This document shows positions 1 to 4,789 of a DNA stretch of 7,106 nt, piece by piece. Numbering within the stretch: position 1 is the stretch's first letter; every line of letters begins with the position of its first letter. Under the pieces are notes generated by a model, which made no database searches, had not been told where the DNA came from, and worked only from the letters and a program-made list of their open reading frames with translations. The DNA is from Lentisphaeria bacterium (GTDB lineage: Bacteria > Verrucomicrobiota > Lentisphaeria > Oligosphaerales > Oligosphaeraceae), in contig JAEEXV010000293.1 in NCBI GenBank assembly GCA_016287975.1, forward strand, positions 1 through 7,106, written 5' to 3'. The translations under genes were made by a program, and so were the position numbers.

Positions 1-90
1 ATGCGCGCGGCGGGGGCGGGGTGGAATGGGGGATGCGCCCGGCGGGGGCGGGGTGGAATGGGGGATGCGCGCGGCGGGGGCGGGGTGGGA
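1..90. repeat. 32-bp G-rich tandem repeat, about 2.8 copies
   Basis: Units begin at 1, 33 and 65, each starting ATGCGC. The first two are 32 bp and differ by one base; the third matches for about 26 bp and then diverges into unique sequence near 90. Each unit carries runs of five, four and five G on the plus strand, so the transcript or displaced strand could form G-quadruplex-like structure, although the loop between units is long. The period is not a multiple of three, so a reading frame crossing it would shift at every copy. The array may extend left beyond the window. Confidence 0.85.
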
Positions 91-139
91 TTGCGTGAGG
101 CAGTTGTGTGCCGACGGCGAGAAGCCGTCGGGCCAATAG
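2..139 (+). other. possible 3' end of an upstream gene (partial, unproven)
   Basis: The frame starting at base 2 stays open from the window edge to a TAG at 137-139. Its last residues, roughly from DCVRQLC to EKPSGQ, look like normal protein with codon use similar to the neighbours. The frame starting at base 1 is also open, to a TGA at 154-156, so the choice is not certain. Either could be the tail of a gene co-transcribed with cobS, as cobalamin genes often cluster. The 32-bp repeats would shift the frame between copies, so the region could equally be non-coding. Confidence 0.2.
111..131 (+). other. perfect 8-bp hairpin ahead of cobS
   Basis: CCGACGGC (111-118) and GCCGTCGG (124-131) pair perfectly around a GAGAA loop. 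No T-run follows, so this is not an intrinsic terminator for the plus strand. It lies 30 bases before the cobS ribosome binding site and could be an mRNA structural element, or simply part of an upstream coding sequence. Confidence 0.5.
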
Positions 140-160
140 GCGGGGGGCATACGTGAGATC

Positions 161-166
161 AGGGAG
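161..166 (+). promoter_or_regulatory. cobS ribosome binding site
   Basis: AGGGAG lies four bases before the ATG at 171. It decides the start of cobS in favour of this ATG over the in-frame GTG at 108, which would add 21 arginine-rich residues not expected in the family. Confidence 0.6.
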
Positions 167-170
167 AACC

Positions 171-911
171 ATGCGTAGTTTTTTAGCCGCATTGTCGATG
201 CTAAGCGCGTTGCCGCTGGGGAGTTTTCTGCCGACGGAAGAGGAACTCAAGCGCATGGCGGACTACTATCCGCTGGCGGGGGCGCTCTTTGCGGCGCTCT
301 TCTGGGGCGTCGGATGGTGCGCGCAGTTTCTGCCGCCGCCGCTGGCGGCGGCGCTGCTGACGCTGGCGCCGCAGGCGCTCACCAAGGGCTTCCATCTCGA
401 CGGGCTCGCCGACACTGCGGACGCCTTCCTCTCGGGGCGCAGCCGTGAACGCAAGCTGGAGATCCTGCGCGACAGCCATATCGGCACGATGGGCGTGCTG
501 GCGGTCGTTGCGCTCTTGCTGCTGCAATATTCGTGCTTCGCATCCCTGCGTCCGCGCCTGCTGCCCGCGGGCGCCGCCCTCATGATGCTGGGCGGGCGCT
601 GCGGCATCGTCTGGCACATCGCGTTCAGCCGCTATGCGCGTCCAGAGGGGCTGGGCGCGTGGAGTTTCGCGCGCAAGCCGATCGCTGGGATGGTCTGGGC
701 GGTTGTGCTGCCCGCCGCGGCGGGATGGTTTTTCTTCGGGCTGCCTGGTCTCTCATTCGCCATCCTGCCGCCCGCCGCAATGCTGGCCTGGAGCGCAGCC
801 ACGCGCAGCCAAATCGGCGGCGCCACAGGCGATACCCTGGGCGCCGCCGAGGAAATCAGCGAACTGCTAACGCTGCTGCTGGCGTGCGCCGCCGCCTATT
901 TCTTCGGCTGA
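171..911 (+). CDS. cobS: adenosylcobinamide-GDP ribazoletransferase (cobalamin synthase)
   Basis: CobS joins adenosylcobinamide-GDP and alpha-ribazole (or its phosphate) to make adenosylcobalamin (phosphate), the last assembly step of the nucleotide loop, in the inner membrane. The protein is 246 residues, the usual family length, and largely hydrophobic with several membrane segments (about 33-53, 54-72, 108-122, 130-150, 173-192, 230-246). Family motifs are clear: an acidic GFHLDGLADTADAF at 73-86, RKLEILRDSHIGTMG at 94-108 (the DS.IG.MG block) and GGATGDTLGA with the following EISEL near the C-terminus (216-232). These are the Asp-rich metal/substrate-binding elements of the family. The start is chosen on the ribosome binding site at 161-166. 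It is the only plus-strand gene here; partners such as cobU or cobT may lie to the left, outside the window. No cobalamin riboswitch is visible in the short upstream stretch. Its last 16 bases overlap the end of the opposing repeat-protein gene. Confidence 0.95.
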   Translation: MRSFLAALSMLSALPLGSFLPTEEELKRMADYYPLAGALFAALFWGVGWCAQFLPPPLAAALLTLAPQALTKGFHLDGLADTADAFLSGRSRERKLEILRDSHIGTMGVLAVVALLLLQYSCFASLRPRLLPAGAALMMLGGRCGIVWHIAFSRYARPEGLGAWSFARKPIAGMVWAVVLPAAAGWFFFGLPGLSFAILPPAAMLAWSAATRSQIGGATGDTLGAAEEISELLTLLLACAAAYFFG

Positions 912-1360
912 ATCAGCGGCACAGGCGCGAAGAACGGGCCGCCGTTGGACTGGGCGGTTCCCGAGAGCCTTCCCGAGGAATCGCGATAGGTGGTGCGGCC
1001 GCCGTTGGTCTGGGCGGTCCCCGAGAGCCGTCCCGAGGAATCGCGGTAGGTGGTGCGGCCGCCGTTGGACTGGGCGGTTCCCGAGAGCCTTCCCGAGGAA
1101 TCGCGGTAGGTGGTGCGGCCGCCGTTGGTCTCGGCGGTGCCCGAGAGCCTTCCCGAGGAATCGCGGTAGGTGGTGCGGCTGCCGTTGGTCTCGGCGGTGC
1201 CCGTGATGCGCCCCGAGGAATCGCGGTAGGCGGTGCGGTTGCCGTTGGTCTCGGCGGTGCCGACCATGCGTCCCGAGGAATCGCGGATGGTGGTGCGCTG
1301 GCCGGCGGCGAGGGGGAGTGCGAGCAGCAGGAGGGTGTAGAGCAGGTGTTTCATGGTCAT
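896..1360 (-). CDS. small secreted protein with six 20-residue YD-like repeats (copy B)
   Basis: Function unknown. The 154-residue product opens with a signal peptide (hydrophobic stretch to about residue 19, ending ALPLAAG) without a lipobox, so it is probably exported and cleaved. Residues 22-141 are exactly six 20-residue repeats of the form RTTYRDSSGRLSGTAETNGG, followed by a 13-residue tail (PFFAPVPLIQPKK). The Y-D-x-x-G-R and G-x-x-T-x-Y spacing resembles RHS/YD repeats, which suggests a beta-strand-rich fold; this is inference. The start ATG (1358-1360) overlaps the TGA of the preceding paralogue in an ATGA junction. A second ATG two codons on (1352-1354) is an alternative start, and neither has a good Shine-Dalgarno, so translation probably depends on coupling. 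Repeats 3-6 are nearly identical at the DNA level, pointing to recent expansion. The 3' end overlaps convergent cobS. Confidence 0.8.
   Translation of the reverse strand: MTMKHLLYTLLLLALPLAAGQRTTIRDSSGRMVGTAETNGNRTAYRDSSGRITGTAETNGSRTTYRDSSGRLSGTAETNGGRTTYRDSSGRLSGTAQSNGGRTTYRDSSGRLSGTAQTNGGRTTYRDSSGRLSGTAQSNGGPFFAPVPLIQPKK
938..1297. repeat. six-copy 60-bp in-frame coding tandem repeat
   Basis: Codon-phased array encoding the repeats of copy B. The copies nearest the 3' end of the gene are almost identical: the units at about 941-1000 and 1061-1120 differ at a single base, while the unit between them differs from each by three or four. Units toward the signal peptide are more diverged. The period is 60 bp, so gain or loss of units keeps the frame. 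Confidence 0.95.
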
Positions 1361-1830
1361 TGGCTTTTGCGTTGGCGGTGGTGGCGTCTGAAGAGCGGGA
1401 TGGGGGCGGGAGTGGCGGCGGCGCCATAGGCGGCGCTGGTGAAGCGTCCCGAGGCGTCGCGATAGGTGATGCGTCCGTTGGAGTTGTCGGCGGTGCCGAT
1501 GGTAGTGCCATTGGCGTCGCGGTAGATGGTGTGGTTGCCGTTGGTTTCGGCGGTTCCTGCGAATTTTCCGCTGGCGTCGCGGTAGATGGTGCGGTTGCCG
1601 CTGGTTTCGGCGGTTCCAGTGATTTTCCCTTCGGCGTTCTTGTAGGTGGTGCGGTTGCCGCTGGTTTCGGCGGAGCCGGTGATTCGCCCTTCGGCGTTCT
1701 TGTAGGTGGTCTTGCCGTCTTCGACTTCGGCGGCTCCGACGAAGCGCCCTTCGGCGTTGCGGATGATGACGTTGGGGGCGGCGGCGAGGGGGAGTGCGGC
1801 GAGGAGGAGAAGGGCGAGGAGAACTTTCAT
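1357..1830 (-). CDS. small secreted protein with six 20-residue YD-like repeats (copy A)
   Basis: Function unknown; clear paralogue of the following gene. The 157-residue product has a signal peptide (MKVLLALLLLAALPLAAA, probable cleavage before APN), then six degenerate 20-residue repeats at about 20-139 with the pattern T-x-Y-(R/K)-(D/N)-A-x-G-(R/K)-x-x-G-x-A-E-T-x-G-N, and a tail (APIPLF plus a basic end, RRHHRQRKSQ). The shared AP(V/I)PL tail, signal peptide and repeat number indicate tandem gene duplication. Early repeats use KNAEG, later ones RDASG. The start at 1830 is chosen because its ATG overlaps the TGA of truA (ATGA). An ATG 18 bases further upstream (1848) would lie inside truA, and neither start shows a Shine-Dalgarno. 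It is probably co-transcribed with truA and exported to the periplasm or cell surface. Confidence 0.8.
   Translation of the reverse strand: MKVLLALLLLAALPLAAAPNVIIRNAEGRFVGAAEVEDGKTTYKNAEGRITGSAETSGNRTTYKNAEGKITGTAETSGNRTIYRDASGKFAGTAETNGNHTIYRDANGTTIGTADNSNGRITYRDASGRFTSAAYGAAATPAPIPLFRRHHRQRKSQ
1414..1773. repeat. six-copy degenerate 60-bp coding repeat
   Basis: Encodes repeats 1-6 of copy A. The units are more diverged from one another than those in copy B, although adjacent units still share long identical stretches such as the GCGGTTGCCGCTGGTTTCGG segments seen on the plus strand around 1590-1670. This fits an older array, or the parent of the expanded copy B array. Confidence 0.8.
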
Positions 1831-2642
1831 GGGAGGTTCGCGATCCATTGGAACGGGGGGATGAGCGGGGTGTAGTTCTGCCAGGCGTCGGAGTGGAAGA
1901 AGACCTTGGTGAGGAAAAGCCCGCAGGCGGGGGCGCTGTCGGCGGCGAGGGAGCGGTTGCGCCCTTCGAGGACGCGGGCGGCGTCGTCGGGGGCGGCGTA
2001 GCCGTATCCGACGTGGACGAGGTAGCCAGTCAGGCTGCGCACCATTTTATAGAGGAAGCTGTCGCCCACTGCATTAATATAGACGAGTCCGTCGGGGCTG
2101 TCAAGTACTTCGAGGCGTCTGAGATTCCGGACGGTGGATTCGACCTCCTTGCCTGGGTTGACGGCGAAGGAGGCGAAGTCGTGCTCGCCGACGAGGCAGG
2201 CGGCGGCCTGTCGCATGGCGTTTAGGTCGAGCGGGTGCGGGGTGCGCCAGAAGAAGCGGGTGAAGAGTGGGTTGGGCTTGAAGCCCGGGGCGATGCAGTA
2301 GGTGTAGGCCTTGCCGCAGTTGTCGTAGCGGGCGTGGAAATGCTCCTCGCAGATGCGCCAGGACTTGATGACGATGTCGTCGGGCAGCCAGCGCTGGAGG
2401 CGCGGTGCGACCTCTTCTGGGGGCATGTCGGCGGGGAGGTCCGCGTCGAAGGAGACCTGCTGGTCGAGGGCGTGGACGCCCGCGTCGGTGCGGCTGGAGC
2501 CGTAGATGCGCAGATCGGGCGCGCGCAGCATCAGGCGCAGGCGCTTGAGGAGTTCGCCCTGCACGGTGGGGTGGTCGGGCTGCACCTGCCAGCCGTGATA
2601 GGCGGTGCCGTCGTAGGCGATGGAGAGGTGAAAGCAGGTCAT
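1827..2642 (-). CDS. truA: tRNA pseudouridine(38-40) synthase
   Basis: TruA isomerises uridines 38-40 in the anticodon arm of many tRNAs in the cytoplasm. The 271-residue protein has the family's normal length. Visible hallmarks are the N-terminal AYDGTAYHGWQ block (residues 9-19), the catalytic motif GSSRTDAGVHAL with Asp53 as the catalytic residue, the mid-protein FHARYDN/YTYCI region, the GEHDFASFAV block, and the C-terminal GDSFLYKMVRSLTGYLVHVG block. The start at 2642 is chosen because the open frame upstream (to 3113) encodes basic, proline-rich residues unlike any TruA and runs through both a terminator and the next gene. A short GAAG just before the ATG is the only Shine-Dalgarno candidate. 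A terminator lies 48 bases upstream with no obvious promoter between. The stop codon overlaps the start of the repeat-protein gene, making truA the head of a coupled three-gene run. Confidence 0.95.
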   Translation of the reverse strand: MTCFHLSIAYDGTAYHGWQVQPDHPTVQGELLKRLRLMLRAPDLRIYGSSRTDAGVHALDQQVSFDADLPADMPPEEVAPRLQRWLPDDIVIKSWRICEEHFHARYDNCGKAYTYCIAPGFKPNPLFTRFFWRTPHPLDLNAMRQAAACLVGEHDFASFAVNPGKEVESTVRNLRRLEVLDSPDGLVYINAVGDSFLYKMVRSLTGYLVHVGYGYAAPDDAARVLEGRNRSLAADSAPACGLFLTKVFFHSDAWQNYTPLIPPFQWIANLP

Positions 2643-2690
2643 CTTCGTGCCGTGAGGGCGGCGTGGTGGAGACGGGGCGGGGGCTGACAC

Positions 2691-2728
2691 AAAAAAGCCG
2701 GGGAGGGGCGCATTCGTCCCTTCCCGGC
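2691..2728 (-). terminator. rho-independent terminator of the HTH-EIIA gene
   Basis: Read on the minus strand, a GC-rich stem (2718-2728 with 2697-2707: six pairs, one C-A mismatch, four pairs) is followed directly by six T (2696-2691). It lies 36 bases after the TAA of the HTH-EIIA gene. A plus-strand function is unlikely because no T-run follows on that side. Confidence 0.85.
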
Positions 2729-2764
2729 AGTCTTGGGCCAGACGCGCTGGCTCGACGGGGGGCC

Positions 2765-3709
2765 TTAGGCCTTTTCCTCGCGGGCGAGGAACTCGGTGCG
2801 CTCGTGTTCCATGACGAGTTTGATGACGTCGTCGGCGGTCTTGCACGACGGGAGCGCCTGGAGGAAGGCGCTGTCGCGCAGGAGGCGGGCCATGCAGCTC
2901 ATCAGATGCAGATGGAGTTCGATGTTCTGGCTGCAGAGCAGGAAGAAGTGGTGGACGGGCTGGCCGTCGGGGGCGTTGAATTCGAGGCCCTTCTTGGAGT
3001 AGCCGTAGACGATGGCGGTGCCGGTGCGCAGGGTGGGGATGGGGTCGCGGGGGTGGGGGATGGCGATGCCGTCGCCCACGCTGGTGGAGAGCATTTTCTC
3101 GCGTTCCAGGCACTTTGCGCGCAGATCGCTGGCGTCCATGACGATGCCCGCCATGAGGCGCGGGGCGGTCAGTTTTTCGATGACCCGCTTGATGGTGACT
3201 TCGCGTTCGAAGGTGCCGCTCGCGATGATGGCTTCGGCGTCGGCCTTGGTGAACTGGGGTTTCTTCGCGCTGTTTTTCTGATCCAGCGCCTTCTGCATTG
3301 CGGTCTGCGCGAGGGCGGTGGCGAACTTCGCGTCCTCGGCACTAAGCGCCGCTTCCTCCGCGGCGGCGGCGTCCATGCCTGCGGCGGTGCGGATCTGCTT
3401 GACGGCGCTGTCAACGACGGACTTGATTTCGGCGTCCGTGACATCGAGGTTCAGGAGAATGCGGTCCGCGGTCATGACGCGGCTCAGGGGGATGGCGATG
3501 CCAGGGCGCGTCGAGGCGGGCTTGTCCTCTTCGTCCTCCGACGCGACGGCGCTCTTGTCGGCAAGCATCAACTTGTCGATCTCATAGCCTGCGAAGCGCC
3601 ATTGGCCGCCGATCTTCTGGCCTTTGATCACGCCATTGTCCTTCATGCGCATGATGGTGCGCTCGCTGACCCGCAGTTGCTCGGCTAATTCACGTAAGGT
3701 TAGAATCAT
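2765..3709 (-). CDS. HTH DNA-binding protein fused to a PtsN-like EIIA domain
   Basis: Likely a transcriptional regulator whose activity is set by PTS phosphorylation (inference). The protein has 314 residues. Residues 1-50 form an excisionase/MerR-type helix-turn-helix (LTLRELAEQLRVSERTIMRM, then QKIGGQWRF, the wing). Residues about 163-305 form a PTS EIIA type-2 (fructose/nitrogen) domain with GIAIPHPRDP, where His219 is the expected phosphorylation site, and the later HLHLMSCMARLL block. The linker (about 70-160) contains VMTADRILLNLDV, which resembles the first strand of an EIIA domain, then an Ala-rich helical stretch, so the domain may be interrupted or partly duplicated. The start at 3709 is supported by GGAG eight bases upstream (3718-3721) and by the HTH beginning right after it; the open frame reaches 3805 without family resemblance. 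No EIIB, EIIC, HPr or EI gene is adjacent. Monocistronic: own promoter region and terminator. Confidence 0.85.
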   Translation of the reverse strand: MILTLRELAEQLRVSERTIMRMKDNGVIKGQKIGGQWRFAGYEIDKLMLADKSAVASEDEEDKPASTRPGIAIPLSRVMTADRILLNLDVTDAEIKSVVDSAVKQIRTAAGMDAAAAEEAALSAEDAKFATALAQTAMQKALDQKNSAKKPQFTKADAEAIIASGTFEREVTIKRVIEKLTAPRLMAGIVMDASDLRAKCLEREKMLSTSVGDGIAIPHPRDPIPTLRTGTAIVYGYSKKGLEFNAPDGQPVHHFFLLCSQNIELHLHLMSCMARLLRDSAFLQALPSCKTADDVIKLVMEHERTEFLAREEKA

Positions 3710-3765
3710 TTGGAGGACTCCATTGATTTCAGGTGGGGGTTGCAACGGAAAGGAAAGAAAACGCG

Positions 3766-3782
3766 CGTCGCCGACAGCGACG
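3766..3782 (-). other. hairpin in the leader of the HTH-EIIA gene
   Basis: CGTCGC and GCGACG pair perfectly around a five-base loop, between the proposed transcription start and the start codon. It could affect mRNA stability or translation, or be an inverted-repeat binding site. No further support. Confidence 0.35.
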
Positions 3783-3795
3783 GTAATTTTCCTTA

Positions 3796-3823
3796 AAAAT
3801 AACACCTAATCGAGTTTTTGCAA
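3796..3823 (-). promoter_or_regulatory. candidate promoter of the HTH-EIIA gene
   Basis: On the minus strand TTGCAA (3823-3818), a 16-base spacer and TATTTT (3801-3796) preceded by TGT give a sigma70-like promoter with an extended -10 (TG-n-TATTTT). It sits in the most AT-rich stretch of the window, about 90 bases before the chosen start codon. The hexamers are imperfect, so this is a prediction. Confidence 0.4.
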
Positions 3824-3842
3824 ATGATTGGCGAAAGAAAAG

Positions 3843-3882
3843 TGGACAATTCTTGACAAAATCCAAAATCTTTGGACAATTC
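3843..3882. promoter_or_regulatory. phased GACAA motifs, possible operator
   Basis: TGGACAATTC occurs at 3843-3852 and again, identical, at 3873-3882, exactly 30 bp apart. A third GACAA lies between, so GACAA starts at 3845, 3855 and 3875: spacings of 10 and 20 bp, which put all three on one face of the helix. The array lies 20-60 bp upstream of the candidate -35 of the HTH-EIIA gene, a place typical for activator or autoregulator sites. The protein that binds is unknown; the HTH-EIIA product is the obvious candidate. Confidence 0.4.
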
Positions 3883-3934
3883 AGCCAGTTGAATGGAGGG
3901 TATGAATTGGGCTTTCCACATTCGGGCCAGGCAC

Positions 3935-3962
3935 AAAAAAGGCTCCTTTCGAGGGGAGCCTT
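3935..3962 (-). terminator. rho-independent terminator of the acc-gls24-amaP operon
   Basis: Read on the minus strand, AAGGCTCC and GGAGCCTT pair (eight base pairs, loop about 12 that may partly close), ending in a run of T (3940-3935). It lies 17 bases past the stop codon of the AmaP-like gene and ends the rightmost transcription unit. Confidence 0.85.
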
Positions 3963-3979
3963 GGGAAGTGGATGCGTGT

Positions 3980-4714
3980 CTATTGCTGGGGCTGGTCGTC
4001 GTTGTTGGTCCGCAGGGCGTCGGCGTCCTGGGCGGCCTGCTGTTCGACCTGCTGCTGCTGCGCGGCGATGGCGCGTGCGTCTTCGGTGGCCTGCTGTTCG
4101 GCGCGTTCGCGTGCCTCGGCCTCCGCCTTGGCGCGTTCCTCGGCGAACTTGGCCTCGTATGCGGCGGTGCTGTTGCCGCCGCCCGCGGCGAGTTTGTTGC
4201 TGTTGGGGAGGCTGGAGAAGAAGACGTTGACGGTCTTGATCTGCTGGGAGATGCCGAGCTTGTCGGCGATTTCGCCGCGGATGCGTCCTGGGACGGTGTT
4301 GCGGAGCAGGACGAGATCGGCGCCAGTGTCGGCCTTGAAATAACAGTCCACGCGGAAGCCGCCGTGGGCTCGGAAGAGCCTGACGCGGTCGAGGTCGATG
4401 CCCTTGAGGTCCGCGACGACGCCGTTGAGGAAACTCTGGAGGGCCTTGACCTGGACGGAGAAGGTGCCGTTGGCGTCTTTGACGACGAGGGCTCCGCAGC
4501 CGCCTCGGAAGAAGCGGTAGATTTTGAAGATAAGCCAGAGCGCGATGAGGATGACGGCGGCGACGAGGGCGCCGTACCAGAACTCTCGGCTATGCAGGTG
4601 GGTGTTGGCGCACTTGAAGAACGCGATGACTTTCTTCATCCCAGAGGCCCCGCCCTCCTGGTTGGCAGCGGCCGCGGTTTGGGCGAATGTGAGGAGATCG
4701 ATGACTTGCAGCAT
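3980..4714 (-). CDS. AmaP-like membrane protein with coiled-coil tail
   Basis: Probable membrane anchor for the Gls24-family protein encoded just upstream. The 244-residue product has an N-terminal weakly hydrophobic stretch (1-17), one strong transmembrane segment at about 45-69 (FWYGALVAAVILIALWLIF), a domain at about 75-170 that reads like the Gls24-like region of alkaline shock response anchor proteins (alternating strands with FRVDCYF and VNVFFSSL), and a Gln/Ala/Glu-rich, probably coiled-coil C-terminus (185-235). Firmicute AmaP proteins have two membrane segments; here only one is clear, so the name is by analogy and by position. The start at 4714 has a weak AAGG seven bases upstream. 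Met26 (4637-4639) is an alternative start, but its AGGAGG is 14 bases away. It follows gls24 by 75 bp containing a strong hairpin, and is followed by a terminator. Confidence 0.6.
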   Translation of the reverse strand: MLQVIDLLTFAQTAAAANQEGGASGMKKVIAFFKCANTHLHSREFWYGALVAAVILIALWLIFKIYRFFRGGCGALVVKDANGTFSVQVKALQSFLNGVVADLKGIDLDRVRLFRAHGGFRVDCYFKADTGADLVLLRNTVPGRIRGEIADKLGISQQIKTVNVFFSSLPNSNKLAAGGGNSTAAYEAKFAEERAKAEAEARERAEQQATEDARAIAAQQQQVEQQAAQDADALRTNNDDQPQQ

Positions 4715-4748
4715 AGACGAGCCTTTGGGTTCTGGATGAAAGATGCAA

Positions 4749-4773
4749 TGGCGCCGCCGCAGGGGCGGCGCCA
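4749..4773 (-). other. strong intercistronic hairpin between gls24 and amaP-like gene
   Basis: TGGCGCCGCC (4749-4758) and GGCGGCGCCA (4764-4773) form a perfect 10-bp, very GC-rich stem with a five-base loop, in the gap between the two genes. No T-run follows on the minus strand, so it is more likely an mRNA-stabilising or partial attenuation element, lowering expression of the membrane protein relative to gls24, than a full terminator. Confidence 0.5.
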
Positions 4774-4789
4774 GGCCGTGCCGATGGCG

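Noticed and set aside
1..170. Cobalamin riboswitch before cobS
   Set aside because: No B12-box-like sequence is visible and the space is filled by the 32-bp repeats and a simple hairpin; a riboswitch could still lie further left.
533..1429. Plus-strand open frame through the 60-bp repeats giving GLGG..EPSRGIA repeats
   Set aside because: The 60-bp period keeps every frame open, so antisense repeats are automatic. The minus-strand frame has a signal peptide and ATGA coupling, while this one overlaps cobS out of frame.
938..1773. Regular repeats as a possible CRISPR array
   Set aside because: Repeats are contiguous with no unique spacers and are in-frame protein-coding.
2643..3113. N-terminal extension of TruA along the open frame
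   Set aside because: It would cross a terminator and the 3' part of the HTH-EIIA gene and encodes Arg/Pro-rich shadow sequence; TruA homology begins right at the ATG at 2642.
3710..3805. Longer N-terminus of the HTH-EIIA protein
   Set aside because: The 32 extra residues show no family resemblance, lie over the leader close to the candidate promoter, and the start at 3709 has a well-placed GGAG.
3853..3880. Plus-strand promoter TTGACA with GACAAT at 16 bp
   Set aside because: It points at the terminator and antisense of the amaP-like gene with no plus-strand gene downstream, and its hexamers are part of the phased GACAA repeats. An antisense or small RNA cannot be excluded.
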